From positions 12,239 to 76,238 of the forward strand of contig DASRVH010000060.1 of NCBI GenBank assembly GCA_035655155.1: 64,000 nt of DNA. The letters are read 5' to 3'. Origin of the DNA: Lentisalinibacter sp035655155. Lineage in GTDB: Bacteria > Pseudomonadota > Gammaproteobacteria > Steroidobacterales > Woeseiaceae. The position numbers and the translations under genes are program-made. A model generated the notes under the pieces. The model was given only the letters and a program-made list of their open reading frames with translations, did no database searches and was not told the DNA's origin. Positions 38,194 through 45,798 of the stretch are shown here, piece after piece; the first letter of the stretch is position 1, and every line of letters starts with the position of its first letter.

Positions 38194-38871
38194 TCAGGCC
38201 GTACCGGCCTCCGGCAGCACGTAGAGGGCGACCGCCAGGAAGTGGCAGGCGCCGCCGGCGAGCACGAACAGGTGCCAGATGGCGTGGTGGTAGGGGATGC
38301 GCTCGGCCGCATAAAACGCGGCGCCCACGCTGTAACTGAGACCGCCGGCCACCAGCCAGACGATGCCGTCGCTGGCCACGGCCTCCACCACCTGGGGCAT
38401 GGCGAGCAGCACCAGCCAGCCCATCGCCAGGTAGCCCGCCAGGGACAGGCGCGGGAAGCGGTCGCGGAACCAGAGCTTGGTGATGATGCCGGCGGTGGCC
38501 AGCGTCCAGATGGCGCCGAACAGCCACCAGCCCACGCTGCCGCGCATCGCTACCAGCAGGAATGGCGTGTAGGTGCCGGCGATCAGCAGGTAGATCGCGC
38601 AGTGGTCGAGGGTGCGGAACAGGTTGCGGGCCCGCGTCGCGTACAGCGCGTGATACAGGGTGGAGGCGAGGAACAGGGCCACCAGGCTGGTGCCGTAGAC
38701 GGCGCTGGCGACGATGCGCCACGGGTCGGCGATCACCGCCGAGACGTAGAGCATCCAGGTCAGTCCCGCGATGCTGAGCAGCGCCCCCACGCCGTGGGTG
38801 ACCGCGTGGGCGATCTCTTCCGCGAGGGTGTATCGGTGCAGCGGGGCATCCATCTCAGACGTCCGGGTCAT
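38194..38871 (-). CDS. Hemolysin III / PAQR-family membrane protein
   Basis: The 225-residue protein has seven membrane helices and the HlyIII/PAQR signatures: EEIAHAVTHGVGALLSIAGL, STLYHALYATRARNLFRTLDHCAIYLLIAGTYTP (seen as STLYHAL and LDHCAIYLLIAGTYTPF) and the C-terminal HAIWHLFVLAGGACHF. The three histidines plus a serine and aspartate form a putative zinc site. Despite the name, most members are not haemolysins. I chose the ATG at 38871; ATG at 38853 and GTG at 38883 are alternatives. It follows the thioredoxin-DsbD gene by 64 bp. Confidence 0.85.
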   Translation of the reverse strand: MTRTSEMDAPLHRYTLAEEIAHAVTHGVGALLSIAGLTWMLYVSAVIADPWRIVASAVYGTSLVALFLASTLYHALYATRARNLFRTLDHCAIYLLIAGTYTPFLLVAMRGSVGWWLFGAIWTLATAGIITKLWFRDRFPRLSLAGYLAMGWLVLLAMPQVVEAVASDGIVWLVAGGLSYSVGAAFYAAERIPYHHAIWHLFVLAGGACHFLAVALYVLPEAGTA

Positions 38872-38935
38872 ATGAACCTGCACCGTGACACAGGCCGAGC
38901 GCAGGCGCCAGCGCGACGTGGGGGGCGGAGCGGGC

Positions 38936-40219
38936 TCAGATCAGACCCCGTCTCTTCATGACGGCGTGTATCAGCGAGGTGGCGAGCACGGCCGCGGCCA
39001 GCAGGCCGATGGCGATGCCGGCGTTGTTCAGCGACATCGGCGCGAACAGCATGACGGCGCCCAGCCCGAGCATCATCATGCCGGACATCAGCTTCAGCAG
39101 GCGCCCCTCGCTCTCGCCCAGCTTGCGGGAGCCGAACTTCATCACGAACAGGCCCACGATCGCCAGCAGCGGGATCACGTACACCACGTTGTAGAACACG
39201 AGATACATGTAGAAGACGAAGCTGTCCGCCTCGCGCAGGGTCAGGATGCGCGTATAGACCATGGGCAGCCCGGCCGTGCAAAGGAGTTCGTAGCTGTTCA
39301 CGACGATGGCCAGCACGGCCGTGCCCGCGAGCATCGCCAGTACGCTGGGAGCGGCGACCAGGTCGCGCATCCGCTGATACATGCCCGGCTTCTTCGAGTC
39401 CGGAATGGACAGCGAGGGGCCCGACTTGAACCAGAAGTAATCCTTGATGTTGACGGCCGCCAGGGTCACGGCGACGAGGCCGGCGATCATCGTCACGATC
39501 CTGAGCTCGCCGATCCAGAGGAACACGTTCAGCCAGGCCGCCATGAACACGAAGTAGATGAGGCCGGAGAAGAGCACGAAGGTGCCGCCCACGAGCAGCA
39601 TGCGCGCGCGGCTGCGCGCGTGGACCATCAGGCTCAGCAGGAACAGCAGCACGAAGAAGGCGCAGGGGTTGAAGGCGTCGAGCCCTGCGATGACGGCGGT
39701 CAGGACGGGCAGACCCCAGTTGGAAGGATCGATGGTGCCTACGAAAGGCAGTTGCAGACCGCTCACCTCCGCAGGCTGCGGCGTCGCCGCCTCCTCGGCG
39801 GGCGCGAGGTAGCTGTCCGGGTCCGCCCGGCAGGCGCGCAGCTGCTCGAGCAGGCGCGCGCCGGTGGTCTCGGCCTTGTCATAACCCGTCTCCAGGGTCC
39901 CGCAGAACAGGAACCCGGGAACGCTGCGGGCCTTCTCGCCGATGCTGGCGGCGATGTCCCGGTAGAGCAGGCCGTTCTCCCGGCTCTTGGAGATCTCGTA
40001 ACGGCGCAGGTCTATCCACTCCATCTCGCCGAGTCCGGCGACGAAGGGTTTGGCCTCCTGGCAGTGGGGGCAACTGTCCGAATAGAAATAATAGAGCACG
40101 AGTCCCGGCTGGCCGTCCTGGCCGTCGGTGAGCCATTGCACCTCCGTCGAGGCGGACGCAGGCGCGCAGAACAGAGCTGTGAGCAGCGCGACGGCGCGCG
40201 CCAGACGGACTGGGGACAT
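38936..40219 (-). CDS. Thioredoxin-like domain fused to DsbD/CcdA-like membrane domain
   Basis: The 427-residue protein has a signal peptide (to ASAS), then a periplasmic thioredoxin-like domain with a C-P-H-C redox motif (FYSDSCPHCQEAKPF). From about residue 170 follow eight membrane helices with two conserved cysteines, GLDAFNPCAFFVLLFLLSL and NSYELLCTAGLP, the pattern of DsbD/CcdA proteins that carry electrons from cytoplasmic thioredoxin across the membrane. In DsbD the thioredoxin domain is C-terminal; here it precedes the membrane part. A likely role is reducing power for periplasmic partners such as the Msr enzymes or cytochrome c maturation. GGAGG precedes the ATG. Confidence 0.82.
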   Translation of the reverse strand: MSPVRLARAVALLTALFCAPASASTEVQWLTDGQDGQPGLVLYYFYSDSCPHCQEAKPFVAGLGEMEWIDLRRYEISKSRENGLLYRDIAASIGEKARSVPGFLFCGTLETGYDKAETTGARLLEQLRACRADPDSYLAPAEEAATPQPAEVSGLQLPFVGTIDPSNWGLPVLTAVIAGLDAFNPCAFFVLLFLLSLMVHARSRARMLLVGGTFVLFSGLIYFVFMAAWLNVFLWIGELRIVTMIAGLVAVTLAAVNIKDYFWFKSGPSLSIPDSKKPGMYQRMRDLVAAPSVLAMLAGTAVLAIVVNSYELLCTAGLPMVYTRILTLREADSFVFYMYLVFYNVVYVIPLLAIVGLFVMKFGSRKLGESEGRLLKLMSGMMMLGLGAVMLFAPMSLNNAGIAIGLLAAAVLATSLIHAVMKRRGLI

Positions 40220-40368
40220 GGAACCTCCGGAGGGTCAGACCGCGAGAATTTACTGTCGGTTCCCCGTGGCGGCAATCGTGGTAATCCCCAGCGCCCGCGG
40301 CGTCGAGCGGCACCGGCCGGAAAGCCGGCTGCCTGGACTCCCCCGCCTCATCAGGTAACCTTTGCCGG

Positions 40369-41805
40369 ATGAATCCCGACACCCCAGACTGCCGGCTCGA
40401 GAACTCCTACGCCCGCCTTCCCGGGCATTTCTACGCCCGCGTGGAGCCGGCCGCCGTGCCCGCGCCCGCGCTGCTGGCCTGGAACGGGCCGCTGGCCGCA
40501 GAACTGGGGCTGGATGCGCTCGGCGGCGACGAGGAGCGCCTGGCGAGGCTGTTCGGCGGCAACGAACTGCCGCCGGGCGCGGAGCCGATCGCGCTCGCCT
40601 ACGCCGGCCACCAGTTCGGCCGGTTCGTGCCGCAGCTGGGCGACGGCCGCGCGGTGCTGCTGGGCGAGCGCGTGGACGCCTCGGGCCGGCGCCGGGACAT
40701 CCAGCTGAAGGGCTCCGGCCGCACCCCGTTCTCCCGCATGGGCGACGGCAAGTCGTCGCTGGGGCCGGTGATCCGGGAGTACCTGGTCAGCGAGGCGATG
40801 CATGCCCTCGGCGTGCCCACCACCCGGGCGCTGGCAGCGGTGGCCACCGGCGAGCGGGTGTTCCGGGAGGAAGCGCTGCCCGGCGGCGTCTTCACCCGGG
40901 TCGCGGCCAGCCACATCCGCGTGGGCACCTTCGAGTATTTCGCCGCCCGCGGCGACGCCGACGCGGTACGGACGCTCGCGGACTACGCCATCGACCGCCA
41001 CTACCCGGCAGCCCGCGAAGCCCACGAGCCCTTGCGCGCATTTTACCGGGGCGTCGTCGAGGCCCAGGCGCGGCTCGTGGCCCAGTGGATGGCGCTCGGC
41101 TTCATCCACGGCGTCATGAATACCGACAACACCGCCGTCTCCGGCGAGACGCTGGACTACGGCCCCTGCGCCTTTATGGACGAGTTCCACTACGACAAGG
41201 TCTTCAGCTCTATCGACCACTACGGCCGTTATGCCTATGGCCAGCAGGCGACCATCGCCCAGTGGAACCTGGCGCGCCTCGCCGACTGCCTGCTGAGCGC
41301 GGGCGGCGACAAGGCGGCGTTCGAGGAGGAGCTGGGCCGCTTCCCCGGGCTGTTCGAGGACGAGTGGCTGGGCCGCATGGCCCGCAAGCTCGGCCTCACC
41401 ACGGCCGAGCCCGACGATGCCGATCTCATCGGCGACTGGCTCGCCCACCTGCAGCGCGAGGGGCTCGACTACACGCTGAGCTTCCGCGAGCTGGCCGCCC
41501 GCACCGGTGCGGGCGACGAGCCCCGCTTCGGCGGGTTCGAGACGCGCTGGCGGGAACGCCTGGCGCGCCAGCCCGACACGGCCGGCGAGGTCCGGGCCTC
41601 GATGGAGGCGGAGAACCCGCTCTACATCCCCCGCAACCACCAGGTGGAGCGGGCCATCCGGGCCGCCATCGGCGCCGACCTGTCGGTCTTCCACGAACTG
41701 CGCGAGGTGCTGGGGCAACCCTTCCACGAGCAGCCCGGGCGTTCCTGCTACGCCGAGCCTCCCGCCCCGGAGGAGCGTGTGATCCGCACCTTCTGCGGCA
41801 CCTGA
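40369..41805 (+). CDS. selO: Protein adenylyltransferase SelO
   Basis: SelO (YdiU) is a pseudokinase-fold enzyme that transfers AMP to serine, threonine or tyrosine of proteins, linked to redox stress. The 478-residue protein has GDGRAVLLGE, LKGSGRTPFSRMGDGKSSLG (inverted ATP site), H247-x3-N251-x-D253 in FIHGVMNTDNTAV and LDYGPCAFMD (metal site). The C-terminus is F-C-G-T with C476 encoded by TGC, the position of selenocysteine in eukaryotic SelO. The upstream ribosome-binding site is weak (AGGT). The stop is followed after 10 bp by the stop/start ladder leading to the channel gene. Confidence 0.95.
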   Translation: MNPDTPDCRLENSYARLPGHFYARVEPAAVPAPALLAWNGPLAAELGLDALGGDEERLARLFGGNELPPGAEPIALAYAGHQFGRFVPQLGDGRAVLLGERVDASGRRRDIQLKGSGRTPFSRMGDGKSSLGPVIREYLVSEAMHALGVPTTRALAAVATGERVFREEALPGGVFTRVAASHIRVGTFEYFAARGDADAVRTLADYAIDRHYPAAREAHEPLRAFYRGVVEAQARLVAQWMALGFIHGVMNTDNTAVSGETLDYGPCAFMDEFHYDKVFSSIDHYGRYAYGQQATIAQWNLARLADCLLSAGGDKAAFEEELGRFPGLFEDEWLGRMARKLGLTTAEPDDADLIGDWLAHLQREGLDYTLSFRELAARTGAGDEPRFGGFETRWRERLARQPDTAGEVRASMEAENPLYIPRNHQVERAIRAAIGADLSVFHELREVLGQPFHEQPGRSCYAEPPAPEERVIRTFCGT

Positions 41806-41815
41806 GCCAGGACCG

Positions 41816-41903
41816 ATGAGCCAGGAATGATGAGCCCGGAACGATGAGCCCGGAACGATGAGCCCGGAACGATGAGCGAGAAACGATGAGCGACAAGCGG
41901 TGA
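41816..41903 (+). repeat. 14-bp tandem repeat forming a ladder of overlapping mini-ORFs
   Basis: Six tiny ORFs follow each other. Start positions are 41816, 41827 (or 41830), 41844, 41858, 41872 and 41886. They encode MSQE, (M)MSPER, MSPER, MSPER, MSEKR and MSDKR. Each TGA stop overlaps the next ATG as ATGA. The last stop (41901-41903) overlaps the GTG start of the YbdG-like gene at 41900 as GTGA. The unit is ATGAGCCCGGAACG, three close copies plus diverged copies at both ends. With a 14-bp unit of this sequence every added copy adds another coupled mini-ORF. Confidence 0.85.
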
Positions 41904-43120
41904 TCGAGCGGCTCGAATCCGTCCATCCCCTGGCGCCGCCGGCCCTCGGGCTCGTGCTGCTGCTGGTCGTCGCACTGGTGGTCGACCTGCTGGCCAAGCG
42001 CGTGCTCGTGAATGCGGCGCGGCGCCTCGCCGCGCGCTCACGAGTCACCTGGGACGACGCGCTGGTGGCGCACAACGTCTTCGGCCGGCTGGCCCAGGTG
42101 CTGCCGGCGCTGGTCGTCTTCCTGGCCATGCCCTTCATCCCGGGCGTGCCCGAGACGGTGGTGCGCCTCGCGCGCAGCGTGGCCACCGGCTACATGGTGC
42201 TGATGCTCACGATGACGCTGACCTCGCTGCTGAGCGCGGGCAACACCATCTACTCGGCGCTGCCGGTCGCGAAGGAGCGCCCGCTGAAGGGGTTCGTGCA
42301 GCTGGTGCAGATCGTGGTCTGGGTGCTGGGTGGCGTGCTGATCGTCGCCGCCGTGCTCGACCGCTCGCCGCTGCTGCTCATCAGCGGCTTCGGCGCGATG
42401 ACAGCCATCCTGCTGCTGGTCTTCAAGGACACCATTCTCTCGCTGGTGGCGAGCGTCCAGCTCACCGCCCAGGACATGGTGCGGGTGGGCGACTGGATCA
42501 CCATGCCCCAGTTCGGCGCCGACGGCGACGTGATCGACGTGCAGCTGCACACGGTGAAAGTGCAGAACTTCGACAAGACCATCACCACCATCCCCACCCA
42601 TCGGCTGATCACCGATTCGTTCCAGAACTGGCGGGGCATGAGCGAGTCCGGCGGCCGGCGGGTCAAGCGCTCCCTGTACTTCGACGTCTCCTCCATCCGC
42701 TTCCAGAGCGACGAGGAGATCGAGCACTTCAGGCGCTTCGTGCTGCTCGCCCGCTACGTCGACGACAAGCGCCGCGAGCTCGAGGAGTACAACGCACGAC
42801 TGCAGGGCGAGGTGGCCGCGGACGTGAACCGGCGGCGCCTGACCAACATCGGCACCTTCCGCGCCTACGCGTTCAACTACCTGAAGAATCACCCCCGCAT
42901 CCGTCAGGACCTGACGCTGATCGTGCGCCAGCTGCCCGCCGGGCCCGACGGCCTCCCGCTGGAGATCTACTGCTTTACGGACACCACGGTGTGGGCGGAA
43001 TACGAGGGGATCCAGTCGGACATCTTCGACCACCTCATCGCCATCGTGCCCGAGTTCGGGCTGCGGTTGTTCCAGCAGCCGGCGGGCGCCGACCTGGCGG
43101 CGCTGCGCTCGGATGCCTGA
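41900..43120 (+). CDS. YbdG/MscM-type mechanosensitive channel
   Basis: The 406-residue protein matches E. coli YbdG along its length: five N-terminal membrane helices, the pore-lining and beta domain (LISGFGAMTAILLLVFKDTI, VGDWITMPQFGADGDVIDVQ, then KTITTIPTHRLITDSFQNW), and the YbdG-specific C-terminal part (NIGTFRAYAFNYLKNHPRIR, LPLEIYCFTDTTVWAEYEGI). YbdG-type channels respond to mild osmotic downshock. The GTG start lies in the GTGA overlap with the last mini-ORF of the upstream ladder and has no separate ribosome-binding site beyond GACAAG. The context suggests that expression depends on translation through the ladder. Confidence 0.92.
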   Translation: MIERLESVHPLAPPALGLVLLLVVALVVDLLAKRVLVNAARRLAARSRVTWDDALVAHNVFGRLAQVLPALVVFLAMPFIPGVPETVVRLARSVATGYMVLMLTMTLTSLLSAGNTIYSALPVAKERPLKGFVQLVQIVVWVLGGVLIVAAVLDRSPLLLISGFGAMTAILLLVFKDTILSLVASVQLTAQDMVRVGDWITMPQFGADGDVIDVQLHTVKVQNFDKTITTIPTHRLITDSFQNWRGMSESGGRRVKRSLYFDVSSIRFQSDEEIEHFRRFVLLARYVDDKRRELEEYNARLQGEVAADVNRRRLTNIGTFRAYAFNYLKNHPRIRQDLTLIVRQLPAGPDGLPLEIYCFTDTTVWAEYEGIQSDIFDHLIAIVPEFGLRLFQQPAGADLAALRSDA

Positions 43121-43150
43121 GGGCCCTCAGGCCGGACGCATGGCGCGTCC

Positions 43151-43648
43151 TCAGCCCCGGGGGATGCGGACCGCCGTCGCCACGATGTGGTATTCGGCGC
43201 CGGCGGCGGGCCCGTCGCCGGCCGGTTCGCCGAGATCCTTGCGGTAGTGGCGCGCCTGGGCATCGGTGATCTCGCGGCGCTCGAAGGTGCCGTTCAGCAG
43301 CACCTCCTTGCCGGCCGAATCGGTCGGGATGAAGAAGCCGTAATCCTTGAAGGTGATGCGCGCCATCGCGTCGCCTTCACGGGCGATGAAGAAACAGCCT
43401 TTCTTGCGGCACACTTTCGCAATGCGGGTGGTCAGCGTGATCTCTCGGCCGAGGTACTCCTCGCCGGCGCCGACGAGTTCACCCAGCGAAACCGCCGACT
43501 CCGTGGAGACGACCGGGGCGCCGAACTCCTCGTAGTCGTCCGTCACGGTGACCGGATCCGAGAGGCGCACGGCGCCTTCGTCGCCGGCCGCCGCGAGCGC
43601 CATGGGAGCGAGGGCGAGGCAGAGCAGGAATCGGGCAAGTCGTTTCAT
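43151..43648 (-). CDS. DUF4920-type secreted protein
   Basis: The 165-residue product has a signal peptide (MKRLARFLLCLALAPMALAA) and a small beta-barrel-like domain resembling DUF4920. VCRKKGCFFIAREGDAMARI contains two cysteines and is the best family marker; ITFKDYGFFIPTDSAGKEVL continues it. An OB-like fold and a metal- or haem-related role have been guessed for the family, but the function is unknown. AAGGAG lies 7 bases before the ATG. It converges on the YbdG gene. Confidence 0.75.
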   Translation of the reverse strand: MKRLARFLLCLALAPMALAAAGDEGAVRLSDPVTVTDDYEEFGAPVVSTESAVSLGELVGAGEEYLGREITLTTRIAKVCRKKGCFFIAREGDAMARITFKDYGFFIPTDSAGKEVLLNGTFERREITDAQARHYRKDLGEPAGDGPAAGAEYHIVATAVRIPRG

Positions 43649-43752
43649 GGTCGGTCTCCTTCCGCGGTCCGACGGATTCTATCGCCACGGCGCCCCGCAC
43701 GGGAAGTTCCGCGTCGCGCTATCATGAGGCGGGGGCAGAGAGGAGAAGCAAG

Positions 43753-43974
43753 ATGATGAACGGAGATATGGCCGGCGGCGGATACCTGATGATGCTGGTG
43801 TGGGCCGCCATCGTGGTGATTCCTTTCTGGCGCATCTGCCAGAAGGCGGGTTACCCGGGAGCGCTGGGCCTGCTGATGGTCGTCCCGCTGGTGAATATCG
43901 TCTTCCTCTACTATCTCGCCTTCGCGACCTGGCCGGCGCACAAGGGCGAAGCGCCGACCGCCGGCCCCGGCTGA
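43753..43974 (+). CDS. Small membrane protein (73 residues)
   Basis: GAGAGGAGAAGC precedes the ATG. Two hydrophobic helices (LMMLVWAAIVVIPFW and LGLLMVVPLVNIVFLYYLAF) flank CQKAGYPGALG. The F/C-x-K-A-G-x-P-G and V-P-x-x-N pattern resembles the small membrane domain DUF5684. Function unknown. The stop codon lies inside a 14-bp palindrome. Confidence 0.68.
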   Translation: MMNGDMAGGGYLMMLVWAAIVVIPFWRICQKAGYPGALGLLMVVPLVNIVFLYYLAFATWPAHKGEAPTAGPG

Positions 43975-43984
43975 TCGCGATCAG
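43971..43984. repeat. Perfect 14-bp palindrome over a stop codon
   Basis: CTGATCGCGATCAG is fully symmetric and contains the TGA stop of the small membrane protein. It is too short to be a terminator. It could be a protein-binding or methylation-rich site (two GATC sequences), or chance. Confidence 0.45.
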
Positions 43985-44030
43985 CCACGCCCCCGTCGCC
44001 GGCTCCGGTTGGCGGCCGGGTCGCGGGCGT

Positions 44031-45134
44031 TCAGGGCAGGTAGACGGCCTCGAAGACGGCGATGCTCGTTCCGCTCCGGTCGAATAATTCGAGGACCTGC
44101 CCGCTGATGCGCCAGCCGTGGGTGTCGGCCAGCACTCTCTTCAGCTTCGTCTCCCGCGCGTCCAGCGGGGACGGGCAGGCCATCAGCGTGGAGGCGCCGC
44201 CGGTGAAGGTGAGACGGTCTCCCTCCACGTGCCAGGTGCCCACGAGCTGATTGCAGCCGACGGTGGCCGCAAAGCGGCTCTCGCCGCCGCGCAGGATCAG
44301 GTGGGGCTCGCGCCGGCCGTCGACGGCGGGCACGGGCTCGCCCTCCAGCTTCACGAGGCGCCAGTAGGTATTCGGCAGGGCGGCCTCGCTCATGGCTCTC
44401 TCGCAGCTCTGTGACGGAAACAGGCCGAGGAAGCGCCGCACCACCACGGTGGGTATCGGCCGGCCGCCCTCCATCGCCGGGCGCTCCGTGATCGCCCCTT
44501 CGAGCGCCGTCAGGAGCGGCGCGCCGGGTGCGGCCTTGTCCGCGGCCAGATAGGCGCGCTCGAGTTCGATATAGGCGCCTTCCATGGCCACGGGATAGGA
44601 GCGCCCGGTGAGGCACTCCTCGAAGCGCGGCGCGTCCGCCAGATAGGTGAACATGCCGCGCAGCGGCAGCTCGAGCTCGAGGCGTGCCAGACTGCCTTCG
44701 CTGGTGAGTTCGTAGGGCAGGCCGGATTCGATGGGCCGGCCCTCGATGTCGAGTTTGCGCAGCGTGCGCGGTCCCTCCACCGAGAACTGCAGCGGCATCT
44801 CGCGGCCGCCGTAGAGCAGGATGGCGTTTCTCGCCGGGTCCTTGCGCCAGCGGCCGATGTCGGACTCCTCGAAGTCCCGGTCGAGCCACTCCCGGTGCAG
44901 GTGGAAGACGCCGTCCGGCCACAGGTTCAGGCGGTAACGGATGCCCGGGCAGTCCGCGCAGGGCAGGATGCCGGCGTAGGTGGCCGGCAGCGCCAGGCCG
45001 GCGACCAGCCGTGCCGCGTCCCGGACTGGGGGGGTGCCGGCGGTGTCCGCTGCAGCGCTGCCATTGCCGCTGCGCTCGGTCGCGCAGCCCGCCGCCAGCA
45101 GCACGGCGGCGAGGAAGGGAACGATCCTTGTCAT
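44031..45134 (-). CDS. Lipoprotein with NlpE-like and META domains
   Basis: The 367-residue protein is a lipoprotein (lipobox LAAGC, C17). Residues 50-150 resemble the NlpE N-terminal domain: LPATYAGILPCADCPGIRY with the C-x-x-C typical of NlpE, which senses surface contact and lipoprotein-sorting defects in E. coli. Residues 255-365 are a META/HslJ-like domain: LPNTYWRLVKLEGEPVP, AATVGCNQLVGTWHVEGD and FTGGASTLMACP. The middle has no assigned domain. GGAGGA lies 6 bases before the start. It follows ectC by 68 bp on the same strand. Confidence 0.82.
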   Translation of the reverse strand: MTRIVPFLAAVLLAAGCATERSGNGSAAADTAGTPPVRDAARLVAGLALPATYAGILPCADCPGIRYRLNLWPDGVFHLHREWLDRDFEESDIGRWRKDPARNAILLYGGREMPLQFSVEGPRTLRKLDIEGRPIESGLPYELTSEGSLARLELELPLRGMFTYLADAPRFEECLTGRSYPVAMEGAYIELERAYLAADKAAPGAPLLTALEGAITERPAMEGGRPIPTVVVRRFLGLFPSQSCERAMSEAALPNTYWRLVKLEGEPVPAVDGRREPHLILRGGESRFAATVGCNQLVGTWHVEGDRLTFTGGASTLMACPSPLDARETKLKRVLADTHGWRISGQVLELFDRSGTSIAVFEAVYLP

Positions 45135-45202
45135 CGGTGTCCTCCGGGTCTCCCGGCGGACAGTCTTACCCGCGATGGCGGCGCAGGCAAGAGGCCGTCG
45201 GC

Positions 45203-45595
45203 TCAGGCCTCCGGCGCGATCACGTAGGCGCCTTCCTCGTCGTGGACCTCACGCCCGGTGACCGGTGGATTGAAGGTGCAGACCAGCTTCAGCTCGGTGA
45301 TGGCGCGCAGGGTGTGCTTGTCGTGCTTGTCCAGCGCGTACAGGGTGCCCGGCTCGATGGCGAACTTCTCGCCCGTGTCCCGGTTGATGATCTCCCCCGT
45401 GCCCTGGTAGCAGTACACCGCCTCCAGGTGGTGCTTGTACCACATGTCGAACTCGAGTCCGGGCGGGAACGTGGTCTCGTGCATCGAGAAGCCCATGCCG
45501 TCCTTCGCGAGCAGGAATCGTACGCTGGTCCATCCCGCCGGGCTCTTCACTTCGCGTTCGGTGCCTTCCAGGTCCTTCAGACGTACGATTTTCAT
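45203..45595 (-). CDS. ectC: L-ectoine synthase
   Basis: EctC is a cupin that cyclises N-gamma-acetyl-L-2,4-diaminobutyrate to the compatible solute ectoine. The 130-residue protein has the family hallmarks: DGMGFSMHETTFPPGLEFDM, WYKHHLEAVYCYQGTGEI, GTLYALDKHDKHTLRA and CTFNPPVTGREVHDEEGAY. The iron ligands (E in HHLEAV, Y in TLYALD, H in DKHTLR) are present. GAGGAG precedes the ATG. No ectA or ectB lies within the window, so it is an orphan EctC or part of a scattered pathway. Confidence 0.93.
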   Translation of the reverse strand: MKIVRLKDLEGTEREVKSPAGWTSVRFLLAKDGMGFSMHETTFPPGLEFDMWYKHHLEAVYCYQGTGEIINRDTGEKFAIEPGTLYALDKHDKHTLRAITELKLVCTFNPPVTGREVHDEEGAYVIAPEA

Positions 45596-45798
45596 GCTGG
45601 CTCCTCGATGATTACTGGCGACTCGCTGGTTCCGTGTGACGCCGGGAATGGCGTGGAACAGATCCCTATCGTGTCACATATCACGCTGATCCACAAAAAT
45701 CTTGCTGCGATCAGCTGCAAAACAGCCGGTAAATGCCGGGAAATGGCGGTCAGGGCGATGTGTTAGGGTAGTAAACCCCCTGGCAGCATGGAGGATTC
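45596..45798. promoter_or_regulatory. Divergent control region between ectC and the ATP-grasp gene
   Basis: This 203-bp gap must contain the promoters of both genes. It is less G+C-rich than its surroundings. CACATATCACG and the A-rich run CCACAAAAATC are the most promoter-like parts, but I cannot assign -35/-10 pairs with confidence. Confidence 0.4.

Noticed and set aside
41794..41805. Selenocysteine at the SelO C-terminus
   Set aside because: The position is encoded by TGC (cysteine), and the TGA is the normal stop after threonine.
41806..41905. CRISPR-like or phase-variable coding repeat
   Set aside because: Units are contiguous, without spacers, and lie between two genes rather than within one; the stop/start overlap explains the structure better.
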